This document shows, one piece after another, positions 13,214 through 21,072 of a stretch of DNA of 64,000 nucleotides. The position numbers and the translations under genes are program-made. Position 1 is the first letter of the stretch; every line of letters begins with the position of its first letter. This DNA is from Actinomadura harenae. GTDB lineage: Bacteria; Actinomycetota; Actinomycetes; Streptosporangiales; Streptosporangiaceae. The notes under the pieces are model-generated. The model did no database searches. It saw only the letters and a program-made list of their open reading frames with translations, and was not told the origin of the DNA. Location: assembly GCF_003696215.1 (NCBI RefSeq), contig NZ_RFFG01000014.1, positions 62,001 to 126,000 of the forward strand. The letters are read 5' to 3'.

Positions 13214-14671
13214 GTGACCCTCACCGAAACCTCCCCCGCGACCGCGACCGGATCGCCGGCCTCCCCGGCCGCGCCCGCCGAGCAGAGCTGGACCCCCAGG
13301 CTGTGGGGCGTGCTCGCGGTGCTGTGCGCCGTGCTCTTCCTCGACGGGCTGGACGTGTCGATGGTGGGCGTGGCGCTGCCGTCCATCGGCACCGAGCTCG
13401 GGCTCTCCACCACCTCGCTCCAGTGGATCGTCAACGGCTACGTCCTCGGTTACGGCGGCCTCCTGCTGCTCGGCGGACGCACCGCCGACCTGCTGGGCCG
13501 CCGACGCGTGTTCCTGATCGCCCTCGGAGTGTTCGCCGTCGCGTCCCTGATCGGCGGCCTCGTGAACGACGGGACGCTGCTGGTCGCGACCCGCTTCGTC
13601 AAGGGACTGGCCGCCGCGTTCACCGCGCCGACCGCCCTGTCCATCCTGACCACCACCTTCCACGAGGGCCCCGCCCGCAACCGGGCGCTGTCGGTCTTCT
13701 CCGTGTTCGGCGCGAGCGGCTACTCGTCCGGACTGATCCTCGGCGGACTGCTCACCAGCGTCGGCTGGCGCTGGACGTTCCTGACCCCCGTCCCGCTCGC
13801 GATCGTCGCCCTAGCCGTGGGCGTCGTCCTGATCCCGCGGGACAAGCCCGCCGCCGACGGCGGCCACGACCTGGTCGGCGCGGTCACCCTCACCGGCGGA
13901 ATGCTGCTGGCCGTCTACACCGTCGTCACCGCGCCCGCGCGCGGCTGGCTGGACCCGCTGACCCTCGGCTCGATCGCCGTCGCCGCCGCGCTGCTGGTCG
14001 GCTTCGTCCTCACCGAGCGGCGTGTCGCGCACCCGCTGATCCGGCTCGGCATCCTGCGCGTCGGCACCATCGTCCGCGCGAACGTCAGCATCATCGCCCT
14101 GTTCGGGTCCTACATGAGCTTCCAGTTCATGATGACCCTCTACCTCCAGGACGTCCTGCACTGGTCGCCGCTGAAGATGGCGCTCGCCCTGCTGCCCGCC
14201 GGCCTCATCGTCGCGTTCGGCTCGCCCTTCGTCGGGCGCCTGATCGACCGCTGGGGCACCTCACGCCTGATCATCAGCTCGATGGTCTCGCTCGCCCTCG
14301 GCTACGTCTGGTTCCTCTCCACCGCGGGGAACACCCCGCAGTACGCGTTCACCGTCCTCCCGACGATGATCCTGCTCGGCGGCGGCTTCGCCTTCGGCTT
14401 CTCCTCGATCATGGCCCAGGCCACCGACGGCATCGCCGACTCCGAACAGGGCCTCGCCTCCGGCCTCGTCCAGACCTCGGGCCAGGTCGGCGCCGCCCTC
14501 GTCCTCGCCGGCGTCACCGCCCTGGTCACGAGCGACGCCCACCCGGCCGCCGGCTTCGCCCCCTTCACCCCCGGCCTCAACCTGGTCACCGGCGTCGCCA
14601 TCGTCGGCCTGGCCTTCAACCTCATCCCCCTCCTCACCCTGACCCGCTCCCGAGCCACCGCCACCTCCTGA
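13214..14671 (+). CDS. DHA2-type MFS drug exporter, 14 transmembrane helices (485 aa)
   Basis: Proton-driven multidrug exporter of the QacA/EmrB group. The first helix carries the characteristic LFLDGLDVSMVGVALPSIG motif and WIVNGYVLGYGGLLLLGGRTADLLGRRRVF (motif A), followed by many hydrophobic helices consistent with 14 spans. The GTG at 13214 lies 8 bases after a predicted -10 box, so the mRNA is probably leaderless, which is common in actinomycetes; the longest frame begins at 13172 inside the operator and is less likely. The divergent MarR protein is the likely repressor. The substrate is unknown. Confidence 0.9.
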   Translation: MTLTETSPATATGSPASPAAPAEQSWTPRLWGVLAVLCAVLFLDGLDVSMVGVALPSIGTELGLSTTSLQWIVNGYVLGYGGLLLLGGRTADLLGRRRVFLIALGVFAVASLIGGLVNDGTLLVATRFVKGLAAAFTAPTALSILTTTFHEGPARNRALSVFSVFGASGYSSGLILGGLLTSVGWRWTFLTPVPLAIVALAVGVVLIPRDKPAADGGHDLVGAVTLTGGMLLAVYTVVTAPARGWLDPLTLGSIAVAAALLVGFVLTERRVAHPLIRLGILRVGTIVRANVSIIALFGSYMSFQFMMTLYLQDVLHWSPLKMALALLPAGLIVAFGSPFVGRLIDRWGTSRLIISSMVSLALGYVWFLSTAGNTPQYAFTVLPTMILLGGGFAFGFSSIMAQATDGIADSEQGLASGLVQTSGQVGAALVLAGVTALVTSDAHPAAGFAPFTPGLNLVTGVAIVGLAFNLIPLLTLTRSRATATS

Positions 14672-14732
14672 CTCCCCCCGGGCGCTCCGCCCCGGGGGCC
14701 AGAGCGCCCAACCAGCACCCACGAGGCCGCCC

Positions 14733-14770
14733 TTCAGCCCGCGCACCCCAAAGGGACCGCGCGGGCTGAA
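14733..14770. terminator. Stem-loop downstream of the MFS gene
   Basis: Perfect 12-base arms TTCAGCCCGCGC / GCGCGGGCTGAA enclose an inner CCC-AAA-GGG hairpin. The structure lies 61 bases after the MFS stop codon. No T-run follows. Confidence 0.6.
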
Positions 14771-14866
14771 GCCTCGCTTCCCAGCCCGCGGGCGGCTCGC
14801 GGGCCGTGTCCAGGAAGAACAGGCAGGCGCGGGGCGGCGCTGGAGCCGCGACATGCCGTCCTGAGC

Positions 14867-15048
14867 CGTGAGCCGTGCGGCATGAGCCGTGCGACATGAA
14901 CCGTGCGGCACGGACCGCGAGGCGTGGGGGGTGTGGTTTGAGGCCTACGGCCCGGACCGTGGGGCCCGGGCCCGGGCCTGGGGCGTGCGGGCTCCGAGGT
15001 GCGGCACGGGGCGTGGGGCGTGGTGTGTGCGGCCTGGGATGTGCGAGC
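14867..15048. repeat. Degenerate 14-bp tandem repeat tract
   Basis: About 13 head-to-tail units with a 14-base period. The best units are CATGAGCCGTGCGA (14881-14894) and CATGAACCGTGCGG (14895-14908), with decay to the right (CACGGACCGCGAGG, CGTGGGGGGTGTGG, CCCGGACCGTGGGG, TGGGATGTGCGAGC). A 14-base period does not keep a reading frame, so the tract is not a coding repeat. Confidence 0.7.
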
Positions 15049-15591
15049 TTCGGGCGCGGCACGGGCCGCTCGGCGATTGCGGCCTCGTTCAGCTCCTGCG
15101 GCTGGCCACCGCTCCTCCTCCAGGACCCGCGGCCGTCACGGTTGCCTTCGGGACGGCGCTCACCTGTCCGACACTGCAGCCAGCGTGGCACCCCCCTGGA
15201 TGCCCCCGGTTCACCCAGGGCGGTGCTGCCTTGACGGCCCACGGTGCGCCGGGGTCGGGCTCACCGTGGGGGCCGGCGGTCATCCGCAGGACGGCACCCG
15301 CTGAAGCCCAGGAGGACACGCACAGTGGCGCCCACCTGAAGATCCGCCGACCGCACGAGCTGGTGGTCTTGTTTGGAGATTCACCAGACCGACGTTGTCC
15401 ACATGTCCGGCTGCTGCGGTTGTCGGCGGGGTGTTGCCCGTGGTGGATCTCCGATCCCTGCTGGCGGTCTCGGGCTCAAGCGGTTGGGCACTGGCATCGC
15501 TCGCACCCCCGATGGCCCTGCGTTGGGTCATCGGGGAGGCGGGCCTTGAACAGCGGGCTGCCTGGTGCTCGTGGTGGCTCGGGTTGGTGGG

Positions 15592-18228
15592 CTACTTCGG
15601 GCGCTTCCAGAAGGGGGCGCGGGAGGTTGGGGTGTTGGACGTGAGGTCCTCCAGGGTGTGTATGGCCTGTTGCCAGACCTCGGTGGCTCGGGGTGGGGCG
15701 ACTTCCTTGGCCGGTTCGCGGAGGTCGCGGACCTTCTGTGCGAGGGCGGCCAGGGACGCGCGGACAGGTGCGGTCAGGACGAGGTCGCTGGACAGCAGCC
15801 AGGTCAGGAAGGGCAGGAGTCGGGTGCCGAGGTGGGACGAACGGTCTGCCTCGGGGACCGATCGCATCTGGTCGAGTTCGGCCTTCAGACGACGGGTGAC
15901 TTCGGCGGATGCTTCGCCGGTGGAGTGTTCCCCGTTGGGGGCGGGGCGTCGCTGTGGAGCGGGGGCGATGGGGCGGTTCGGAGGCTGAGCCCGTCCGGGG
16001 GACGAGGCGGAGCCTTCAGGCGGCATGGGACGGCTAGGGCTGGGGGGATTCGGGGGAGCCGGCGGGTGCGGAGCGGACGCCGAGTCCGACTTCAGGAAGT
16101 CGGGCACGTCCATGTCGTCATGGTTGGAGAGCCTGGCTCCTCCGCCGACGGGGCGGCGGCTGCTGCCCCTCAAGGGAGCAGCGATCCTGGCGCGCGGGCG
16201 GGCTGGTGCGGGAGGGCCGCTGGGGGCCGCTGGAGCCCCGGGTGCGTGGAGCGGGATGGCGCTGGCGCCGTAGCTCGCGGAGGCGGGGGCGGCGCTGCCG
16301 TAGGGCGCCGGGGCGCCTTGGTAGGTGGGGTCGGTCCAGCCGTCGGGGACCTCGACGGGCTGCGTCACCTGGTGCGGGGCCCGGCCTTCGGTGACGACCT
16401 GGCTGTCGATCGCCACGAACGCGGTGAAGCGGCAGAGGACGCTGAACCGGAGCGATGTCTTGACGATGCGGTCTTCGAGTTCGGCTGAGCCGCTCACGGC
16501 GTAGCGGTCTTCCAGGTCGCGCAGGTGGGCGCGTGCCCACAGGGCGGACGCCATCGGCGCGTCGGACGTCAGGCCGAGGGCGCGGTGTTCGCGTGGGGAG
16601 CCGTCCGGGGACCTGCCGTGGAGGGCGAGGGAACCTGTGGGAGCGCCCCGGAAGCGTCCGGTCACGACGAGGGGGACCCCGGGGAAGATCGCGCCCAGTC
16701 GATGCGGGGCGATCGTGTCGGTGAGCAGGTCGAGACCGTCCGGACTCAGGGACAGGTCGGTCATGAGGGGCGTGCCCACTCGGTGGTGGACGCGTTCCAT
16801 CGCCTCGTCGAGCCGGTCTTCGGACTCGACCAGCTCGCAGCGGCCGCCGCCGACGGACGCGAGCCGATTGAGGAACCCGGCGTTCACCGCCCGGTCGATG
16901 CCGACCGTGTGGACGCGCACGCCGTGGAGCTTGCGCTGGAGGCGGTCGAGAATCTGGTCTTCGTTGCCGACCTGGCCGTCCGTCACCAGGACGAGGACGC
17001 GGTCGCGTCCGGAATCGGATCGCGACAGCAGGGCGCATGCCTGCTCGAGCGGGGCGAGCATCTCGGTGCCACCGCGGGCGCTCAGCGTCGCCAGGTGCTC
17101 GACGGCGCGGAACCGGTTGCGGTCGGTGCCGGGGGACAGGCCGGGGCCGAGCTCGGGCGGGGACTCCACGAGGTTGTCGAACGACAGGACCGCGAAGCCG
17201 TCGGCGGGAGTGAACGTGTCGACGATGCGGGCGGCGGCCCGGCGGGCGGCGACCATCTTCCAGCCGTCCATGCTGAACGAGCGGTCAAGGACCAGGACCA
17301 CGTCGCGCGGGCGCGCGTGGCCGCTCTCGGCGGACGGCAGCACGGTCAGGCTGAAGACGCCCTCATCGCCCTCCGCGTCCGGCGTCAGTGTCAGAGAGGC
17401 GGTGCCCATGGCGGGCGTGTCGAACACCAGGCGCAGGATGAAGTCGCGGTTCAGCCGCTCATCGGGGTGCAGACGCACCGTGGTGTGGCCGTCGGCGGTG
17501 TCCTCCGCGACGACGTGCAGGGCCGATCGGATCTCGGTGAGCGGTAGCGCGCCCGCATCGATGTCGACCGCGAGGGAGAGCGCGACCGGGTTCGGGAAAC
17601 CGGGCAGCAGGACGGGTGGGGTGATGCGGGACGCGTCCGGAACGGCGTCGGTGTCGACGGCGACGCCCGTCCCGGCGGCCTCGTCGCCGAGGGACGTCCC
17701 GGGGATGTAGCGCGGCGCGACCACGAGGGGGAACCGGAAGGTCGCCTCTCCCCTCGAGCCGCCGGACACGGACACGGACTCGAACGGGAGCGGCTGCGTG
17801 AGGACGAGCCGGACCGTCACACGTTCGCCGGGCAGGATGTTGCCGACGCGCATGGTGAACACGTCAGGGCGGTCTTCTTCGGCGATGGCGGCGCGGCGGC
17901 CCGAGGCGAGGGCCGCGTCGTACTCCTGCCGGGCCTGCCCGCGTTCCTTGAGGACGCCGTCGACCACACGGTCGGCGGTCTCCATGCGCAGCGAGGTGAC
18001 GGCCGCCCGGTCGGGCAGCGGGAAGACGTAGGTCGCCTCCAGCGGGACGTCGAAGGGGTTGCGGAACCCCTGCACGACGGTGACCGACGCGGCGAGACCG
18101 CTCACGGCCACGCGGACGTCGACCGAGTCGAGCGGCAGGTTGCCCTTCTCGGTGCGGAGCGCGCCCAGCCCGCCGTCCGGAGACGGAGGGGCGGTGGGTT
18201 CGGGGAGTGGAGTGATGCGCACGGTCAC
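15592..18228 (-). CDS. VIT and von Willebrand factor A domain protein (878 aa)
   Basis: Residues about 25-150 form a VIT (vault protein inter-alpha-trypsin) domain, recognisable from VVQGFRNPFDVPLEATYVFPLPD and VLKERGQARQEYDAAL. Residues about 308-480 form a VWA domain with the metal-ion adhesion site: D315-R-S317-F-S319, then a Thr in ARGGTEML and the aspartate of LVTDGQVGNE. A Pro/Ala-rich linker (about 640-770) leads to a C-terminal helical domain. There is no signal peptide. Bacterial VIT-VWA proteins are poorly understood; the intact MIDAS suggests metal-dependent protein binding. The GTG start overlaps the stop of the MerR gene by four bases, so the two form an operon. Confidence 0.88.
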   Translation of the reverse strand: MTVRITPLPEPTAPPSPDGGLGALRTEKGNLPLDSVDVRVAVSGLAASVTVVQGFRNPFDVPLEATYVFPLPDRAAVTSLRMETADRVVDGVLKERGQARQEYDAALASGRRAAIAEEDRPDVFTMRVGNILPGERVTVRLVLTQPLPFESVSVSGGSRGEATFRFPLVVAPRYIPGTSLGDEAAGTGVAVDTDAVPDASRITPPVLLPGFPNPVALSLAVDIDAGALPLTEIRSALHVVAEDTADGHTTVRLHPDERLNRDFILRLVFDTPAMGTASLTLTPDAEGDEGVFSLTVLPSAESGHARPRDVVLVLDRSFSMDGWKMVAARRAAARIVDTFTPADGFAVLSFDNLVESPPELGPGLSPGTDRNRFRAVEHLATLSARGGTEMLAPLEQACALLSRSDSGRDRVLVLVTDGQVGNEDQILDRLQRKLHGVRVHTVGIDRAVNAGFLNRLASVGGGRCELVESEDRLDEAMERVHHRVGTPLMTDLSLSPDGLDLLTDTIAPHRLGAIFPGVPLVVTGRFRGAPTGSLALHGRSPDGSPREHRALGLTSDAPMASALWARAHLRDLEDRYAVSGSAELEDRIVKTSLRFSVLCRFTAFVAIDSQVVTEGRAPHQVTQPVEVPDGWTDPTYQGAPAPYGSAAPASASYGASAIPLHAPGAPAAPSGPPAPARPRARIAAPLRGSSRRPVGGGARLSNHDDMDVPDFLKSDSASAPHPPAPPNPPSPSRPMPPEGSASSPGRAQPPNRPIAPAPQRRPAPNGEHSTGEASAEVTRRLKAELDQMRSVPEADRSSHLGTRLLPFLTWLLSSDLVLTAPVRASLAALAQKVRDLREPAKEVAPPRATEVWQQAIHTLEDLTSNTPTSRAPFWKRPK

Positions 18229-18947
18229 TGGTGCCTCCCGGGAGAGTGCCGTTGGGGGGAGTCTCCGCCGCCGACCGGTTCGAGCAGGCCACGGCGCCGG
18301 AGGGTGTCGAGTAGTGGTGCGGCCGATTCCGCGATGGCGGCGAGGTCGTCCTCGCTCAGGTGTCGCGTCTCGACGATGACGGTGACGCCGGCTGCGAGCC
18401 GGACCCCCTGAACGAGAGTCGGCTCATCGACCTGGGACGCCTCCGGCGTCGGTTCCCGGTGGAACCGGGCGCTGGGCCGAACGGTCCAGAAGGCGTCGCG
18501 TGGACGGGCGATATCGATTTCGACAGTGTCACGTGGGACGCCACGGACCCCGTTGGTGTCAGTGGCGTCGGCCGCCTCCGTGGTCGGCCGTGCCTCCTTG
18601 AACGCCTCCGTCTGGGTGGGGTCGTCGGACTCGCCGTCGTCGGCGGCGATGTCGCGGAGCAGGGAGTCGGGCGCCCCGGCCAGCTCGACCTGGATCTCGG
18701 CGATCGAGCGGCCGAGGGCCTGGCGTCGCTTGACGGCGAGGAGTTGGAGCAGGTGCCGGGGGCCGTACAAGGCGGTGCGGCCACGGCGGCCGAGCGGCGG
18801 GTCGAGCAGGCCGATGCTGGTGTACCAGCGGATCAGCCGCTCGTTGGGGAGATCGCGGACGCGTCCGTTGACCCGCGGAACGCCGTCGGCGGCCAGAGCG
18901 GCCGCTGCGTGTTCCGCCAGTTCGCTGATCGTCCAGGTCTCATCCAC
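18225..18947 (-). CDS. MerR-family transcriptional regulator (240 aa)
   Basis: The N-terminal winged helix shows the MerR pattern: TISELAEHAAAAL, LPNERLIRWYTSIGLLDPP, then LYGPRHLLQLLAVKRRQALGRSIAEIQ. The C-terminal 150 residues are unlike the usual MerR metal or drug pockets; they include an acidic stretch and a segment with EPTLVQGVRLAAGVTVIVETRHLSEDDLAAIAE. No cysteine-based metal site is visible. It is first in an operon with the VIT/VWA gene. Two copies of TGACAcTGTCA directly upstream are probably its own operators. Confidence 0.85.
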   Translation of the reverse strand: MDETWTISELAEHAAAALAADGVPRVNGRVRDLPNERLIRWYTSIGLLDPPLGRRGRTALYGPRHLLQLLAVKRRQALGRSIAEIQVELAGAPDSLLRDIAADDGESDDPTQTEAFKEARPTTEAADATDTNGVRGVPRDTVEIDIARPRDAFWTVRPSARFHREPTPEASQVDEPTLVQGVRLAAGVTVIVETRHLSEDDLAAIAESAAPLLDTLRRRGLLEPVGGGDSPQRHSPGRHQ

Positions 18948-18954
18948 GCTCCGA

Positions 18955-18982
18955 TGATGACACTGTCATCATGACACTGTCA
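18955..18982. promoter_or_regulatory. Twin operators upstream of the MerR-VWA operon
   Basis: TGACACTGTCA occurs at 18958-18968 and again at 18972-18982, with centres 14 bases apart. The first copy extends to TGATGACAcTGTCATCA. On the minus strand the second copy provides TTGACA as a -35 box, so binding would act directly on the operon promoter. Confidence 0.75.
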
Positions 18983-19300
18983 AATCAGGTCGGGCTCGCC
19001 GTCGGGGCGGTCCGTGCTGCCGTCGGTGCTCAGGTGCTGCCCATGGGGTGATGGATCGCGGTGAAATGATCGCGTTGGCGCATGGCGCCAGCCCTTTTGA
19101 TGAGGGTGTCCGATCTGTCGATTCGGGTGAGATTTGGCAGGTCAGTGCACTGAAATCGGAAGGTGGCAGGCGCCATCGATTCGATGCAAAAGAGTCATAG
19201 CTCGAATATGCGAACAAATAATGTCGAGTGCGTTCGGTGAAGGTGCTCGAACTCGTGAAATCGGCGTTGAAGGGCTGGTGGAGCCTTTAGCTTTCTCCCT
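18983..19300. other. Intergenic region upstream of the sigma-like fusion gene
   Basis: The 318 bases are notably less GC-rich than their surroundings, especially 19125-19230, as expected for a promoter region. Small inverted repeats are present (GGCGCATGGCGCC near 19078). No gene is supported. Confidence 0.35.
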
Positions 19301-20788
19301 ATGGACGACCGTCTCCTGGTCGAAGCGCTTCGTGCGCGGGACCCGGGCGCACCTGCCGCGGTATACGACGCCTACGCCGAACGGCTCTACGCCTACTCCT
19401 GGATGCGCCTGCGTGAGCAGGACGCAGCGCAGGCCGCTGTCAGCGACGCCCTCGTTGTGGCCGAGGCGCAGATCGAGAGGTTGCGCGACCCCGCGCTCTT
19501 CAGGCCCTGGCTCTACGCCATCACGCGGCTCGAGTGCGATCGGCGTGAGCCGGAGCAGGACCGCATGCCGGATCTGCCCGTCGCCAGCCATGACCAGGAC
19601 GACGTCGACCAGCGCCTTCTGGCCTGGCGGGCCGTCCTTGCCCTGTCGCGGAGGCAGCGCGAGCTCCTCGACCTGCATGTCCGACACGAGCTGGCCTTCG
19701 ACGACATCGCGCGCGTGACGAGGGCGCCTGCCAAGCGGGTCGAGGAGGAGCTCGAGCTCGCGGGTGAGGATCTGGAGACCGCGCTGGTCGCGGAGATCCT
19801 GGCCGGCCAGGGACCCTTCGGGTGCGGCGAACGCGGATGGCTCCTGCGCGCGCGACGTGGCGAGCTCACACCGCTGCTTCGTGAGCGGCTCGTCCTTCAC
19901 GCCGGTGAGTGCGAGGAGTGCGCGGCCTTCAAACCGCGCACGGTGTCCGCGGCGAGGGTTTTCCGGGTGCTGCCGTGGGCGCCGCTGTCAGACGACATGC
20001 GAAAACGTGTGCTCGACGGCTTTCTCGACTCCGAGCGGGTCGGATATCGCCTGTTCGTCGCCACACGCGTCGCGGACTACTCCGCCGATGGCTTCCCCAT
20101 TTGGCCGCAGCGTTCCGCGTTCGCGCGGCGTGTGACGAGGCGCCGCACGTTCCGTTCCAAGATGCCCGCAGCGACAGAGGCGACGCCCACAGTTTCCGGC
20201 ACTCCTGCACTGGCAGAGGTGCGGCCCGGCGTGCGCGCGGGGAGATTCGCCGCCGCTGCGCTGGCCACGCTGATGGTGCTCACCGGAGGGACCCTGGTGG
20301 CCTACATGGCGCTGACCGGCCAGGTCGGACGCGGTGTGCATGCTCTGGCGGACGGCACAGGGGCGCGTCCGACGGTGCTGCCGTCCAGGGGTCTTGAGCT
20401 CAACGGTCGTGATGAGCGTGGTTTGGCCGGCCGCGATGGCGCGACCCCGGTGTCGGCCACGTATCTGCTCGGTGCCGCAGGTTCGGCGGTTTCGCCCACC
20501 GCGTCCGCGCGCACGAGGCAGGTCCAACCCGGCCGAGTCCAAAACCCGAAGGGGGCCAACGGTGGCCTGCTGACGCCGCCTGAGCAGAGGCAGGCCGCGG
20601 TCGTCCCGCCCCCCGAAGAGCCCGGACCGGCCCAAGCGCCGCCGCCATCACCGCCGCCCGTTCCCGTACCGTCCGCACCCGTGCCGCCGAGCTCGCAGCC
20701 GCCGTCCGACCCGCCGCCGAGTTCGTCACCGCCTTCGCCCCCCGTGCCTGCGGAGAGCGAGCCTTCGGCAAGGCCGACAACGCCATGA
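19301..20788 (+). CDS. ECF sigma-like protein fused to a zinc anti-sigma-like motif and membrane anchor (495 aa)
   Basis: Residues 1-85 resemble sigma region 2 (AAVYDAYAERLYAYSWMRLREQDAAQAAVSDAL, then FRPWLYAITRLECDR). Residues 105-160 resemble region 4 (ALSRRQRELLDLHVRHELAFDDIARVT). A HxxxCxxC motif, the hallmark of zinc anti-sigma factors, occurs at H200-C204-C207. One membrane helix lies at about 316-337, followed by a long Pro/Ser-rich tail that should be outside the cell. The polypeptide thus looks like a sigma factor and its membrane-bound antagonist in one chain. The core sigma sequences are weak, so it may be a sigma-like signalling protein. An NlpC/P60 gene follows, which suggests envelope stress, by inference only. 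Confidence 0.75.
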   Translation: MDDRLLVEALRARDPGAPAAVYDAYAERLYAYSWMRLREQDAAQAAVSDALVVAEAQIERLRDPALFRPWLYAITRLECDRREPEQDRMPDLPVASHDQDDVDQRLLAWRAVLALSRRQRELLDLHVRHELAFDDIARVTRAPAKRVEEELELAGEDLETALVAEILAGQGPFGCGERGWLLRARRGELTPLLRERLVLHAGECEECAAFKPRTVSAARVFRVLPWAPLSDDMRKRVLDGFLDSERVGYRLFVATRVADYSADGFPIWPQRSAFARRVTRRRTFRSKMPAATEATPTVSGTPALAEVRPGVRAGRFAAAALATLMVLTGGTLVAYMALTGQVGRGVHALADGTGARPTVLPSRGLELNGRDERGLAGRDGATPVSATYLLGAAGSAVSPTASARTRQVQPGRVQNPKGANGGLLTPPEQRQAAVVPPPEEPGPAQAPPPSPPPVPVPSAPVPPSSQPPSDPPPSSSPPSPPVPAESEPSARPTTP

Positions 20789-21072
20789 CGGCGGCATAAC
20801 GAGCCGGAAGAGTCCGGGTCTGCTGGGAACGCGCCGCGAACCTCCGAGACGCGCCGGATTCCGATTCCTGGGTGCGTCCGTCCGCTTCCTGCACGCATCC
20901 GCCCGCGCACGGGGCGGTCGACCGTTCGGGCGGGATGGCCGCGCCGGTTCATGGACCTCCTGCGTCGCAGGGGAACGCTGATGGGGCCGCGGCGGAAGTT
21001 CATATCGAGCCGCAAGCGAATTACTGTGAGTAGTTACTTCTTGCTCAGTGTGAATTTCGGCAGGGGAGGACC
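20789..21072. other. Intergenic leader of the first NlpC/P60 gene
   Basis: No gene is supported. The last 75 bases (about 21000-21060) are AT-richer, and a strong AGGGGAGGA ribosome binding site precedes the GTG at 21073. I looked for a ydaO-type riboswitch here and did not see its conserved blocks. Confidence 0.4.

Larger units (their letters stand above)
14672..15591. other. Long intergenic region with terminator and tandem repeats
   Basis: This 920-base interval contains no supportable gene on either strand. It begins with GC-rich inverted repeats, including the stem-loop at 14733-14770. A degenerate 14-base repeat tract follows at 14867-15048, then plain sequence up to the end of the VIT/VWA gene. 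Open frames here have biased composition without family resemblance. Confidence 0.5.

Noticed and set aside
13105..14769. 554-residue rightward open frame overlapping the MFS gene
   Set aside because: Arg/Pro-dominated composition typical of an out-of-frame shadow of a high-GC gene; the MFS frame has clear family motifs.
14867..15048. CRISPR array
   Set aside because: The units are 14 bases, contiguous and degenerate, without spacers of constant length, and no cas gene is present.
20789..21072. ydaO riboswitch upstream of the first NlpC/P60 gene
   Set aside because: I searched for GGGGACC, GGGTGAATC and CCCGGTAGGCG-type blocks and did not find them in order; only a normal ribosome binding site is seen.
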